Positions 16,746 through 26,087 of a stretch of DNA of 64,000 nt are shown one piece after another. Source of the stretch: Flavobacterium aerium (GTDB lineage Bacteria; Bacteroidota; Bacteroidia; Flavobacteriales; Flavobacteriaceae); NCBI RefSeq assembly GCF_030766725.1, contig NZ_JARQWR010000008.1, positions 124,001-188,000 on the forward strand, given 5' to 3'. The translations under genes and the position numbers were made by a program. Every line of letters begins with the position of its first letter. The stretch's first letter is position 1. The notes below the pieces were generated by a model. The model saw only the letters and a program-made list of their open reading frames with translations, did no database searches and had not been told where the DNA came from.

Positions 16746-18503
16746 TTATGCTTTTTGATTTTCTAGAATTAAATCCAAACCACCAGAAATTAAATGAGCA
16801 ATTTCAGGGCGTGATTTCTTAAGACCTTCCAAATACGTTACCACTTTTTCTAAAAAGTCAAAATCATTTATACGATGAGCTTGTTCTGCTATTTCTACAG
16901 CAAGAAGCCAATCTTTTGGATGCTTTGTAGTCAATGCATTGAAGATTGTTTTGATGTCGATTGTAGCATCTTTTCCTTCACGTAAATCACGGATACCTTT
17001 GTATAATGCTTCCAATTCTGATCTTTCAACAGTAACCTTAGATTTGATCGTTTTGCTAGAAGGAACGTGTGTAATCATGTCAAAACTTTTCACATCAGCA
17101 GGGCCAGAGAATCCAGAGATAATTTCTTTACCTACAGCCATATCATAAATACCCCATTCCGGTTGGAATAAGACGGTATCCCCATGGGTTACGGTACAAT
17201 CTTTAAAACTGATTAGAATAATCTTTCCTTGTAAGTTACGAGAACCTGTAATAATTTGTCCAGATACTTTAACACCACCTTCAAATTCCAATTCTACTTT
17301 TTCTCCTTCGTAAATAGCATAGGCTTTTAAATCTCTTGGGCTCATATCTTCAATGGAGATATTAATGCCTTTTAAGGTTCCTACAGGACTTCCAAAGCCT
17401 TCGGCATGATAGTCTGTTCCATGACCTACTAATTCTTTTTCGCGGTACGATAAAGCAGTTTTTCCAGTTGTTTGGATGTATATTGGTTCACCTTCGTGCT
17501 CAATTACATTGGTAAGTTTTCCTGAAACTTGAATTCCAGTACTCAACTCAATAGTACCAATAGCATTGGATTGGATTAATTTTTTTACACTGCTCAATCC
17601 GCCTGTACGTAAAGCCATTTTATTGGCAAAATCTTCTAATACAGAATTCAATTGTGCAAAGTCACAGGTTACAAAAAGTTGCGGTTGTGGTTTTGTAATA
17701 TCAAAACTTTTTTCTGCAGATTCAATAGAATAGGGTAGTTTTTCTACTGCATCAGTCATACACCAAGCACTTTCTCCAATGGAAGAAAGTAATCCTGCAC
17801 CGTAAATTTTAGGATTTTCAACTGTACCGATTAGACCATATTCTACAGTCCACCAATGTAAGTTTCGGATACGTGCCATTTCAGACATTTCTCCCATATT
17901 GTTTTGTAAATATTCTACTTGTTGTTCGGCTTTAATAATATCAGCCTCTGGTGTTCCTTCTGCTTCTTTTAAGATAGAAAGTAAACGAATAGCTTCGTAC
18001 ATTTCATAATCTTTACCCGATGAAATAGCTTTAGAGCCAATCTCACCAAAACGTCTTAAATATTCGGCATATTCAGGATTAGCAATAATCGGAGCATGTC
18101 CTGCACCTTCATGAATAATATCGGGAGCAGGTGTATATTCAATATGTTCTAATTGACGGATGTCAGAAGCAATAACTAATACTTTGTAGGCTTGAAATTC
18201 CATAAAAGCATTGGGTGGAATAAAACCATCTACAGCAACAGCTGCCCATCCAATTTCTTTAAGAATACGATTCATGCCATACATACTTGGAATAGCGTCA
18301 ATAGAAATTCCAGTTTTGTATAGACCTTCAAGGTAAGATTCATGAGCTACTTTGGTAAGATAATCAACATTTTTACGCATAACATAGCGCCATACTGCCT
18401 GATTTATAGGAGTATATTCATCATAATCCTGTGGTTTGATGAATTGTTTCAGATGCTCAGGTAATCTTTCGATTAATGGATTCGTTTCAAATACTGAATT
18501 CAT
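16746..18503 (-). CDS. aromatic amino acid hydroxylase (phenylalanine 4-monooxygenase-like) with C-terminal extension
   Basis: The N-terminal half (about 1-300) is an iron- and pterin-dependent aromatic amino acid hydroxylase. The iron ligands are H131 and H136 in IIHEGAGHAP and E221 in LHWWTVEYGL. The predicted reaction is hydroxylation of phenylalanine to tyrosine with tetrahydropterin and oxygen, although substrate choice cannot be read directly. At 585 residues it is about twice the usual bacterial enzyme. The extra 280 residues contain two similar beta-rich segments (QVSGKLTNVI and KVSGQIITGS) and a helical end. They lack the ACT regulatory domain, which animal enzymes carry at the N-terminus. 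This long form occurs in Bacteroidota; the role of the extension is unknown. It stands alone on the minus strand. Confidence 0.9.
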   Translation of the reverse strand: MNSVFETNPLIERLPEHLKQFIKPQDYDEYTPINQAVWRYVMRKNVDYLTKVAHESYLEGLYKTGISIDAIPSMYGMNRILKEIGWAAVAVDGFIPPNAFMEFQAYKVLVIASDIRQLEHIEYTPAPDIIHEGAGHAPIIANPEYAEYLRRFGEIGSKAISSGKDYEMYEAIRLLSILKEAEGTPEADIIKAEQQVEYLQNNMGEMSEMARIRNLHWWTVEYGLIGTVENPKIYGAGLLSSIGESAWCMTDAVEKLPYSIESAEKSFDITKPQPQLFVTCDFAQLNSVLEDFANKMALRTGGLSSVKKLIQSNAIGTIELSTGIQVSGKLTNVIEHEGEPIYIQTTGKTALSYREKELVGHGTDYHAEGFGSPVGTLKGINISIEDMSPRDLKAYAIYEGEKVELEFEGGVKVSGQIITGSRNLQGKIILISFKDCTVTHGDTVLFQPEWGIYDMAVGKEIISGFSGPADVKSFDMITHVPSSKTIKSKVTVERSELEALYKGIRDLREGKDATIDIKTIFNALTTKHPKDWLLAVEIAEQAHRINDFDFLEKVVTYLEGLKKSRPEIAHLISGGLDLILENQKA

Positions 18504-18705
18504 GAGTTATAGTATCATTGTTATTGGAATTGTAAAATTACAAAATGTATTCCATCCGTAAAAAGAGAAAAAGCTTTTTAAATGATGTAAAATGATAAAA
18601 TTAATATAAATGTGTCCTAATTTTTAATCAGACCCTAATTCTTAGGGAATATTTTTGTCTTTTCTATAGTTTGATAGCGATAGATTTTAAATCAGATATA
18701 GGTAT

Positions 18706-18743
18706 AAAAAAATCGGCTGAGGTAATTAATTACATCAGCCGAT
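18706..18743 (-). terminator. terminator of the DUF4136 gene
   Basis: A 9-bp stem (18712-18720 with 18735-18743) with an A+T-rich loop is followed on the minus strand by a run of seven T, 27 bases after the DUF4136 stop. Confidence 0.75.
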
Positions 18744-18770
18744 CAGTTTATTTAAATAGTGTGTTGGGTA

Positions 18771-19313
18771 TTATTTTTGTTTGATTTGAGGTGGAAATTG
18801 AGCAATGATTTTAGCGACAAATTCATTGATACGCTCTTCTTTTTTACTCATACTCTGAGTAAGAACGCCAACACCAACACCTTGCCAAACCAATTCTTTT
18901 TTTCTACCATCTATTAAATCGATGTATAATGTTCCTTCCGTAGTTGTGCTTACACTAGAGTATCCGCCTCCCCACATCCATGGATTCCAACCATATCCCC
19001 AGCCGTAACCCCAACCAGCATTGAACTGGTTTACGCTTACTTGCTCACGTGATTTGGTGAAAATATTTACTAATAAATCAGGATTTTCACTTTTGGTTAA
19101 TCCTTTTTTAGTTAGTTCATTATCGATTGCACGTAAAATTCGTTTTTTATCCAAATCTGAAATCTCAACTTTATCGATTCCGGTTTTGTAAAAAGCAAAC
19201 GTTTTGTATTGAGAAAAATCTACATTTTTATCAAAGTCAGTTTCTACTCTTACTGATGCGCAAGAACTCACCAGAATAAGTAAGAATAACGGTAGTATTT
19301 TAAGTGCTTTCAT
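18771..19313 (-). CDS. DUF4136 lipoprotein
   Basis: A 180-residue protein with a lipoprotein signal (LPLFLLILVSSC, lipobox Cys at 18). The DUF4136 body shows VDFSQYKTFAFYK near the start, then an RAIDNELTKKGL helix and LYIDLIDGRKKELVWQGVG. A Gly/Trp/Tyr-rich insert lies in the middle (GWGYGWGYGWNPWMWGGGYS). The family is predicted to sit in the outer membrane or periplasm with unknown function. It follows hutU by 51 bases on the same strand but has a distinct role. Confidence 0.85.
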   Translation of the reverse strand: MKALKILPLFLLILVSSCASVRVETDFDKNVDFSQYKTFAFYKTGIDKVEISDLDKKRILRAIDNELTKKGLTKSENPDLLVNIFTKSREQVSVNQFNAGWGYGWGYGWNPWMWGGGYSSVSTTTEGTLYIDLIDGRKKELVWQGVGVGVLTQSMSKKEERINEFVAKIIAQFPPQIKQK

Positions 19314-19364
19314 AACTTTTATTGTATTTATTAATGATCGTTGTTTTGTGAACGAGAATGCATA

Positions 19365-21356
19365 TTAGAAATCTAGAATAGAATCATCTACTATAGTAGG
19401 GATGGTTACTTTTAGTAAAGGTTGCGTTTCCATTGCTCTTTTAATGGCAAATATAGCACCTTCATTTCGTGCCCAGTTTCTTCGTGCAATTCCATTATTT
19501 ACATCCCAGAAAAGCATTGATTCTAAACGTCTTGAAGCTTCCTTTGAACCATCAAGAACCATACCAAAACCACCGTTGATTACTTCGCCCCAGCCTACGC
19601 CGCCGCCGTTGTGAATACTCACCCAAGTAGCACCTCTAAAACTGTCTCCAATCACATTATGAATGGCCATGTCTGCAGTGAAACTAGAACCATCATAGAT
19701 GTTTGAAGTTTCGCGGTAAGGAGAATCCGTTCCTGAAACATCATGGTGATCTCTACCCAATACAACGTAACCAATTTCACCAGCAGCAATTGCTTGGTTA
19801 AAAGCTTCAGCAATTTTAGTACGACCTTCAGCATCGGCATATAAAATACGTGCTTGAGATCCTACCACTAATTTGTTTTCCTGAGCACCTTTAATCCATT
19901 GGATATTATCCTGCATTTGTTGTTGGATTTCTTTTGGAGCAGTTTTAGCAATCGTTTCCAATACTTGGCATGCAATGGCATCCGTTTTTGCTAAATCTTC
20001 TGGTTTTCCACTAGCACAAACCCAACGGAAAGGACCAAAACCATAATCAAAACACATAGGGCCCATGATATCTTGTACATAGCTAGAATATCTGAATCGT
20101 AAACCATCTTCTGACATGATATCGGCACCAGCTCTAGAACTTTCTAGTAAAAAGGCATTACCATAATCAAAGAAATAAGTTCCTTTGGCAGTATGTCTGT
20201 TCACAGCAGATGCATGTCTTCTTAATGTTTCTTGTATTTTTTCTTTAAACAATTCAGGATTATTCGCCATCATATCATTTGAAGCTTCAAAACTCATGTC
20301 TACTGGATAATAACCACCAGCCCATGGATTATGAAGTGAAGTTTGATCACTACCTAAATCGATATAAATATTTTCTGTATCAAATTTTTCCCATACATCT
20401 ACCACATTTCCTTGGTAAGCAATGGAAACAACTTCTTTATCCGCTTTTGCTTTTCGTACACGTGTAACTAATGCGTTGATATCAGTAACTACTTCATCAA
20501 CCCATCCTTGTGAATGTCTAGTTTGAACTGCTTTTGGATTTACTTCGGCACATACAGTAATGCAACCTGCAATATTACCGGCTTTAGGTTGTGCTCCGCT
20601 CATACCACCTAAACCTGAAGTGACAAAAAGTTTTCCTGCTAGTCCTTCACCATCTTTAGCAATTTTTCTTCCGGCATTCAATACTGTAATAGTTGTTCCA
20701 TGTACAATTCCTTGTGGACCAATGTACATATAGCTACCCGCCGTCATTTGGCCATATTGTGAAACACCTAGTGCATTGAATTTTTCCCAATCATCCGGTT
20801 TAGAATAATTTGGAATCATCATACCATTAGTGACAACAACTCGAGGTGCTTCGGCATGAGAAGGGAACAATCCCATAGGATGACCGGAATACATGACTAA
20901 AGTTTGCTCATTTGTCATTTCTGCCAAATATTTCATTACTAAACGATATTGTGCCCAGTTTTGAAATACTGCACCATTACCGCCATAAGTAATTAATTCA
21001 TGAGGATGTTGGGCAACTGCGTGATCCAAATTGTTTTGAATCATTAGCATAATAGCTTTTGCTTGTTCCGATTTTCCGGGATATTCGGAAATTGGACGAG
21101 CATATATTTTATAATCAGGATGAAAACGATACATGTAGATACGACCATAAGTATTCAATTCTTCCATGAATTCCTTCGCTAAAACAGCATGATGCTCAGC
21201 TTCAAAATAACGTAAAGCATTTTTCAGCGCTAGTTTCTTTTCTTCTGGAGTAAGTATTTCTTTGCGTTTAGGAGCATGATTTATTGATAGGTCATACGGT
21301 CTTGCTTGTGGAAGAGTATTTGGAATACCTTCTAGAATTTGTTCTTGAAATGTCAT
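19365..21356 (-). CDS. hutU: urocanate hydratase (long form)
   Basis: Urocanase converts urocanate to 4-imidazolone-5-propionate in histidine degradation, using tightly bound NAD. The match is clear: ELITYGGNGAVFQNWAQYRL, MYSGHPMGLFPSHAEAPR, FVTSGLGGMSGAQPKAG, YDGSSFTADMAIHNVIG, and VSIHNGGGVGWGEVINGGFG near the end. At 663 residues it is the long type found in Bacteroidota, about 100 residues longer than the proteobacterial enzyme. No hutH, hutI or hutG lies next to it, so the pathway genes are elsewhere or lost. The only catabolic neighbour is the aromatic hydroxylase, transcribed in the same direction. Confidence 0.96.
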   Translation of the reverse strand: MTFQEQILEGIPNTLPQARPYDLSINHAPKRKEILTPEEKKLALKNALRYFEAEHHAVLAKEFMEELNTYGRIYMYRFHPDYKIYARPISEYPGKSEQAKAIMLMIQNNLDHAVAQHPHELITYGGNGAVFQNWAQYRLVMKYLAEMTNEQTLVMYSGHPMGLFPSHAEAPRVVVTNGMMIPNYSKPDDWEKFNALGVSQYGQMTAGSYMYIGPQGIVHGTTITVLNAGRKIAKDGEGLAGKLFVTSGLGGMSGAQPKAGNIAGCITVCAEVNPKAVQTRHSQGWVDEVVTDINALVTRVRKAKADKEVVSIAYQGNVVDVWEKFDTENIYIDLGSDQTSLHNPWAGGYYPVDMSFEASNDMMANNPELFKEKIQETLRRHASAVNRHTAKGTYFFDYGNAFLLESSRAGADIMSEDGLRFRYSSYVQDIMGPMCFDYGFGPFRWVCASGKPEDLAKTDAIACQVLETIAKTAPKEIQQQMQDNIQWIKGAQENKLVVGSQARILYADAEGRTKIAEAFNQAIAAGEIGYVVLGRDHHDVSGTDSPYRETSNIYDGSSFTADMAIHNVIGDSFRGATWVSIHNGGGVGWGEVINGGFGMVLDGSKEASRRLESMLFWDVNNGIARRNWARNEGAIFAIKRAMETQPLLKVTIPTIVDDSILDF

Positions 21357-21455
21357 TTTATCTTGTATTAAGTACCTCGTTATTCGGAATTATGCTAAAG
21401 TAATACAGTTTTTTGTATTGGCATAAAATGCCCGGCTTTAAACATCCGATAAATA

Positions 21456-21635
21456 TTATTTTTTGTTATTAGTATTTGTATTTTTGTCGAAGCCGTAAGG
21501 GCAATGGCGACAACCATTTTTACAGCAATACCCTCTTTTTAAATGGAATTTTTCTGTAAATACTTTATATCCCTCAGGAGTCAGGTAATAATCTTCTCCT
21601 TCGGTTAATTTGTTTTTAGAATCCTGATTGCTCAT
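21456..21635 (-). CDS. DUF5522 cysteine-rich mini-protein
   Basis: A 59-residue ORF read on the minus strand from the ATG complementary to 21633-21635. It starts MSNQDSKNKLTEGEDYYLTP. The hallmark RGYCCKNGCRHCPYGF (residues 34-49) gives four cysteines in a CC-x3-C-x2-C pattern, matching DUF5522. The tight spacing suggests binding of a metal or small cluster, but the function is unknown. It lies upstream of hutU on the same strand, separated by 99 bases. Such short genes are easily missed. Confidence 0.75.
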   Translation of the reverse strand: MSNQDSKNKLTEGEDYYLTPEGYKVFTEKFHLKRGYCCKNGCRHCPYGFDKNTNTNNKK

Positions 21636-21663
21636 GCATACAAATTTATAAACTTTAGACTGA

Positions 21664-21990
21664 ATGTTTTTAATTGTATCTAAATATTTAACACCAAAAG
21701 GCTTTAGCGGACTTACGCTTTGGCCATTTATTCTAGTTCGTGAGAAAAAACATAAGGAAGATACTGTATTAATAAATCATGAAAAAATTCATATTCGGCA
21801 ACAAATAGAACTATTGATTGTTCCTTTTTTTCTATGGTACGGCATAGAATTTTTATACCGATATTATCAAAAAAGAAATTGGCATCAGGCCTATCGGAAT
21901 ATTAGTTTTGAGCGAGAAGCTTATGGTGAAGAACAGGACTTAATCTATTTAAAAAGAAGAACATTTTGGCGTTTTTTGAAGTATGTTTAA
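21664..21990 (+). CDS. small HExxH membrane-associated metallopeptidase-like protein
   Basis: The 108-residue product has HEKIH at 39-43 and FEREAY at 82-87, the spacing and context (a hydrophobic helix after HExxH, then the Glu helix) of BlaR1/M56-like gluzincins. It begins directly with a strand LTPKGFSGLTLWPFILVR. There is no extra sensor or DNA-binding domain. Similar lone mini-proteins are known in Flavobacteriia as hypothetical proteins. It is divergent from the DUF5522 gene (28-base gap), so the two share a promoter region. Protease activity is an inference from the motif only. Confidence 0.6.
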   Translation: MFLIVSKYLTPKGFSGLTLWPFILVREKKHKEDTVLINHEKIHIRQQIELLIVPFFLWYGIEFLYRYYQKRNWHQAYRNISFEREAYGEEQDLIYLKRRTFWRFLKYV

Positions 21991-22170
21991 AACGAGATTG
22001 TGAGGCATAATGGAATAAAGAACATTCGTTTAATTTCACGGGTAAATAATAAGGATTTTATATAATTCTGAATTGGTGTCGTTTATAATTTAAATTCTAT
22101 TCAGATATTAAATGAGTAAGAATATTTTTCAGTAACTTTATCTAAACCAATATTTTAAACCATAAATAGT

Positions 22171-22662
22171 ATGAAATTAACGAAAACACTAGGAGTAATT
22201 GGTCTGATGGGATCAATGCTATTTATTGCCTGCAATGGTAAGAATTCTGAATTAGAAAAAGAATTAGCTGCTGAGCATTCCAAGTTGGAAGCAGAGCATA
22301 AAACACTTGAAGAGCTTCATACGAAAATGGAAGCGGAACATATGGCTTTCTCTGAAGCTCATAAAGCACTAAAAGAAGCTGATACGAGTGCGCATAATAA
22401 AATTGAAATGGAACATGAGAAGTTATTAGCTGCCCATGCTGCATTAATTGAGAAACATACCAATATCATTAAAGCCCATGATGCACTAGAGAAAAAACAT
22501 GCCGAAGGAAAAGAGACTGATGAGCAGATTAAAAAAGACCATGACGAAATGAAGAAAGAAGATGAAATGCTGATTGAAGATCATAAAAAAATAGAAGCAG
22601 ATCATAAGATGATGACAGAGCAAGACAATAAGATAAAAGAAGAAGACAAGATGAATATTTAA
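22171..22662 (+). CDS. coiled-coil lipoprotein with histidine heptads
   Basis: A 163-residue lipoprotein (GLMGSMLFIAC, lipobox Cys at 21). The mature part is one long predicted coiled coil made of seven-residue units with His at the same place (AEHSKLE, AEHKTLE, ELHTKME, AEHMAFS, EAHKALK and so on, over about 110 residues). Composition is dominated by E, K, H, A and M. No domain family is recognised. It stands alone, followed by its own strong terminator. It could be an Lpp-like spacer or a metal- or pH-responsive rod; both are inferences. Confidence 0.7.
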   Translation: MKLTKTLGVIGLMGSMLFIACNGKNSELEKELAAEHSKLEAEHKTLEELHTKMEAEHMAFSEAHKALKEADTSAHNKIEMEHEKLLAAHAALIEKHTNIIKAHDALEKKHAEGKETDEQIKKDHDEMKKEDEMLIEDHKKIEADHKMMTEQDNKIKEEDKMNI

Positions 22663-22664
22663 TG

Positions 22665-22694
22665 AAAAAAGCCACTTTTTAAAGTGGCTTTTTT
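22665..22694 (+). terminator. terminator of the histidine-heptad lipoprotein gene
   Basis: A 14-bp A/T-flanked stem (22665-22678 with 22681-22694) around GCCACTTT/AAAGTGGC lies 3 bases after the stop and is followed by a T run. Confidence 0.8.
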
Positions 22695-22705
22695 ATTTTC
22701 ATAAT

Positions 22706-22822
22706 ATGACAGATATAGTAGATTCTAGAGTAGAATTTAAGGATGGAAACATATTGTGGTTATATTCCTTTGAAATAGAGGATAGAAATGCTGTTAAAAC
22801 TGCTTTTTTGAGAAAAAATTAA
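22706..22822 (+). CDS. 38-residue ORF of uncertain status
   Basis: An ATG at 22706 opens a short frame starting MTDIVDSRVEFKDGNILWLY and stopping with TAA at 22820-22822, just downstream of a terminator. Its composition looks protein-like and it fills most of a 200-base gap. There is no recognised domain, and it could be the remnant of a larger gene. Low confidence. Confidence 0.2.
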   Translation: MTDIVDSRVEFKDGNILWLYSFEIEDRNAVKTAFLRKN

Positions 22823-22845
22823 GGAAGCATTATATTCAATTAGTC

Positions 22846-22853
22846 TATTTTTG
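22846..22853 (+). promoter_or_regulatory. -7 promoter element of the PLP-enzyme gene
   Basis: TATTTTTG matches TAnnTTTG and ends 10 bases before the ATG at 22864, predicting a very short leader. Confidence 0.45.
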
Positions 22854-22863
22854 CAACAAACCA

Positions 22864-23775
22864 ATGATTTTGATTGAAGTAAAGCACCAAATAATAAATT
22901 TTCATGAAGCAGGCGTTACTCTTACTGTTAAGAGGGAAGATTTAATTCATCCTTTTGTTTCGGGTAATAAATACCGAAAATTAAAATACAATTTACTACA
23001 AGCAGAACAGGAAAATAAGAATACACTATTAACTTTTGGTGGTGCTTTTTCAAATCATATTGCTGCTACAGCAGCAGCAGGTTCTAAGTATGGTATTGAA
23101 ACGATTGGGATAATTCGAGGAGAAGAATTGTCTTCAAAAATAAGTGAAAACCCTACGCTATCATTTGCTCAGGAACAAGGAATGAAATTACAGTTCATTT
23201 CTAGAGAAGAATACAGGAATAAAGCAGAAGCATCTTTTTTGAAGGATCTTCGAGATCAATATGGGGATTTTTATTTATTGCCAGAAGGAGGGACCAATGC
23301 ATTAGCGGTCAAAGGATGTGAGGAGATTCTAACGGCAGAAGATACTGATTTTGATTATATTTGTTGTGCTGTTGGAACAGGAGGAACAATAGCAGGCATT
23401 ATAAATAGTGTAAAACCACATCAAAAAGTGCTTGGATTTCCAGCCTTGAAAGGTGATTTTTTGCAAGAAGAGATTCGTAAATTTGCCAAAAATGAACAAT
23501 GGGAGCTAATCTCCGAGTATCATTTTGGTGGATATGGTAAGGTTACAACAGAATTGATTGCTTTTATTAATGAAATATATCAGAAAAACGATATTCCTTT
23601 AGATCCTATTTATACTGGGAAACTGTTTTTTGGCGTTATGGATTTAATACATAAAGGTTATTTTCCAAAAGGGACAAAAATAATGGCAATCCATACTGGA
23701 GGTCTTCAGGGAATACAAGGAATAAATAAAAAATTAGAAAAAAAACATCTTCCAATAATAAATGTCAATGTATAA
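22864..23775 (+). CDS. PLP-dependent deaminase / D-cysteine desulfhydrase family enzyme
   Basis: A 303-residue fold-type II PLP enzyme of the ACC deaminase/D-cysteine desulfhydrase group. The PLP lysine is K36 in VSGNKYRKLKYN. Other family parts are LLTFGGAFSNHIAATAAAG (substrate loop), LPEGGTNALAVKGCEEI and the phosphate-binding AVGTGGTIAGI. Length is slightly shorter than ACC deaminase. Members act on D-cysteine, ACC or related amino acids; the exact substrate cannot be told. The last codons overlap the start of the glucosaminidase gene by 14 bases. Confidence 0.85.
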   Translation: MILIEVKHQIINFHEAGVTLTVKREDLIHPFVSGNKYRKLKYNLLQAEQENKNTLLTFGGAFSNHIAATAAAGSKYGIETIGIIRGEELSSKISENPTLSFAQEQGMKLQFISREEYRNKAEASFLKDLRDQYGDFYLLPEGGTNALAVKGCEEILTAEDTDFDYICCAVGTGGTIAGIINSVKPHQKVLGFPALKGDFLQEEIRKFAKNEQWELISEYHFGGYGKVTTELIAFINEIYQKNDIPLDPIYTGKLFFGVMDLIHKGYFPKGTKIMAIHTGGLQGIQGINKKLEKKHLPIINVNV

Positions 23776-24670
23776 AAAAATTTCACTTCTGATTATTATT
23801 GCGCTATTTGCAAGCTGCAAATCGACAAAGTCAACCGTTAAGAATAGTAGGAACTCAAAATCTAAAACGGAAATTACTCGCAATACCAAAAGACCAATAG
23901 TCACTAAGAATAATTCTACAGCAAATAAAAATTCAAATTCAGGTTCAAATTCTACGTCAGAAACATTAGAATCTACTTCAAGAACAACAGTAACCAGTGA
24001 TTTGGTTTTAGGATATATCAGTTCATACAAAGGTGTTGCACAAAGTAATATGAAGGAATATGGTATTCCGGCAAGTATTATTCTAGCACAAGGAATTTTA
24101 GAATCAGGAGCTGGAAATGGAACATTGAGTAGAAAAGCCAACAATCACTTTGGTATTAAATGTCATAAAGAATGGACTGGAGATAGTGTGAAACACGATG
24201 ATGATGCACTACAAGAATGCTTTAGAAAATACACTGACCCATCAGAATCATATAAAGATCATGCTTTGTTTTTAACGACTCGAAGCCGTTATTCAAAACT
24301 ATTTACTTTGCCAAAAGGAGATTATCAAGCTTGGGCAAAAGGCTTAAAAAATGCAGGATATGCTACCGATCCAAAATATCCAGACAAATTAATTGGATTA
24401 ATTGAACGATACAATTTACACCAATACGATACAGAAGTATTAGGCGGGAATTTTGTTCCAACGTCCAAACCAGTAGAAACCAGACCAGTTGTAACGACAA
24501 CTACTACAACACCAGAAGTGAGTGATCCAAATGCAACATATAGAGTTGAAAAAGGAGAAACACTGTATTCAATTTCCAAAAAATTTGGAATCACTGTAGA
24601 CGAATTAAGATCGAAAAATAATATATCAGACAATGCCATATCCATTGGGCAAGTTCTAAAAATTAAATAA
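23762..24670 (+). CDS. glucosaminidase-LysM lipoprotein (peptidoglycan hydrolase)
   Basis: A 302-residue exported protein with a lipoprotein signal ([11 protein letters not shown], lipobox Cys about 19) and a Ser/Thr/Asn-rich linker. The FlgJ/LytG-like glucosaminidase domain covers about 80-220: [20 protein letters not shown] with the catalytic Glu, [13 protein letters not shown], and SYKDHALFL. One LysM domain ends the protein ([20 protein letters not shown]). It cleaves glycan strands of peptidoglycan from the cell envelope. It overlaps the PLP-enzyme gene by 14 bases and is followed by hemL after 5 bases, so the three form one operon. Confidence 0.9.
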   Translation: MSMYKKISLLIIIALFASCKSTKSTVKNSRNSKSKTEITRNTKRPIVTKNNSTANKNSNSGSNSTSETLESTSRTTVTSDLVLGYISSYKGVAQSNMKEYGIPASIILAQGILESGAGNGTLSRKANNHFGIKCHKEWTGDSVKHDDDALQECFRKYTDPSESYKDHALFLTTRSRYSKLFTLPKGDYQAWAKGLKNAGYATDPKYPDKLIGLIERYNLHQYDTEVLGGNFVPTSKPVETRPVVTTTTTTPEVSDPNATYRVEKGETLYSISKKFGITVDELRSKNNISDNAISIGQVLKIK

Positions 24671-24675
24671 ATATA

Positions 24676-25962
24676 ATGTTATACCAAAGAAGTAGTCAGC
24701 TATTTGCTGAAGCGGAAAAAGTTATCCCAGGAGGAGTTAATTCACCAGTTCGTGCCTTTAAGGCAGTAGGAGGAACACCTATTTTTGTGAGAGAAGCAAA
24801 AGGAGCTTATTTATATGATGAAGATGGAAACCGATTAGTAGATTATATTAATTCATGGGGACCAATGTTATTAGGACATGCTTATGAACCTGTAGTAAAT
24901 GCTGTTATTGAAAAAGCAAAATTGGGTACCTCTTTTGGAATGCCTACAGCTTTAGAAACTGAAATTGCAGCTTTGGCTGTAAAAATGGTACCCGGAATAG
25001 ATAAAATAAGATTTGTAAACTCAGGAACTGAAGCCTGTATGAGTGCAGTGCGTTTAGCAAGAGGATATACAAAAAGAGATAAGATTATTAAGTTTTCGGG
25101 ATGCTATCACGGTCACTCTGATTCCTTCTTAATTCAAGCCGGAAGTGGCGCTGTAACTTTTGGTGCTCCAAATAGCCCAGGTGTAACAGCTGGTACTGCA
25201 AAAGATACTTTATTAGCCCGTTACAATGATTTGGCGAATGTAGCTGAAATTATTGAAGCGAATAAAAATGAAGTTGCAGCAATTATCATTGAGCCTGTAG
25301 CAGGAAATATGGGATGTGTTCCTCCGCAAGATGGTTTTCTTCAAGGGATACGAACATTATGTGATCAGAATGGTATTTTACTAATCTTTGATGAGGTAAT
25401 GACAGGCTTCCGTTTAGCAAAAGGTGGAGCGCAGGAATTATTTAATATCAATGCTGATATTGTAACTTTTGGAAAAGTAATTGGTGGTGGATTACCAGTA
25501 GGAGCTTTTGCTGCTCGTGCAGAAATCATGAATTATTTAGCACCACTAGGACCCGTATATCAAGCAGGAACATTATCTGGAAACCCATTGGCTATGGCAG
25601 CTGGACTTGCGATGTTGAAAGCGATTGATGAGGATCCGGCAATCTTTAAAAGATTAGAAGAAAAAACAGCCTATTTAGAAAAAGGAATCCGCGAGAAATT
25701 AACTCAGCACAATGTAACCTTTACAATCAATAGAGTAGGATCGATGATTTCGGTGCATTTTGATGAAGCAGCAGTAGTTGATTTTCAAACGGCTGCCAAA
25801 GGAGACAATGAAAGCTTTAAGAAGTTCTTTCACGGACTTTTGAAAGAAGGAATATATATTGCGCCATCGGCATACGAAACATGGTTTATAACGGATGCAT
25901 TGACGTATGAAGATTTAGATTTCACAATCGAAGCAGTAAATAAAGTTGCAAAAACGCTATAA
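24676..25962 (+). CDS. hemL: glutamate-1-semialdehyde 2,1-aminomutase
   Basis: HemL forms 5-aminolevulinate, the first committed tetrapyrrole precursor, from glutamate-1-semialdehyde. The 428-residue class III PLP aminotransferase shows the starting [55 protein letters not shown], and the PLP lysine in [15 protein letters not shown]. It ends with the typical [16 protein letters not shown]. It is the last gene of the PLP-enzyme, glucosaminidase, hemL group and has its own terminator at 25988-26017. Confidence 0.96.
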   Translation: MLYQRSSQLFAEAEKVIPGGVNSPVRAFKAVGGTPIFVREAKGAYLYDEDGNRLVDYINSWGPMLLGHAYEPVVNAVIEKAKLGTSFGMPTALETEIAALAVKMVPGIDKIRFVNSGTEACMSAVRLARGYTKRDKIIKFSGCYHGHSDSFLIQAGSGAVTFGAPNSPGVTAGTAKDTLLARYNDLANVAEIIEANKNEVAAIIIEPVAGNMGCVPPQDGFLQGIRTLCDQNGILLIFDEVMTGFRLAKGGAQELFNINADIVTFGKVIGGGLPVGAFAARAEIMNYLAPLGPVYQAGTLSGNPLAMAAGLAMLKAIDEDPAIFKRLEEKTAYLEKGIREKLTQHNVTFTINRVGSMISVHFDEAAVVDFQTAAKGDNESFKKFFHGLLKEGIYIAPSAYETWFITDALTYEDLDFTIEAVNKVAKTL

Positions 25963-25987
25963 GATTTTATAAAAAATAAAAAGAAGT

Positions 25988-26017
25988 AACAAAGCCACAA
26001 TCCATTGTGGCTTTGTT
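25988..26017 (+). terminator. hemL terminator
   Basis: A 13-bp stem (25988-26000 with 26005-26017) and a TCCA loop followed by T-rich sequence. Confidence 0.75.
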
Positions 26018-26087
26018 GTTTAAAATAATTGCTTAGTTTTATGTTTTTCTAATGTGCATCAAAACGGATGTTTATCTAATTATTTGA

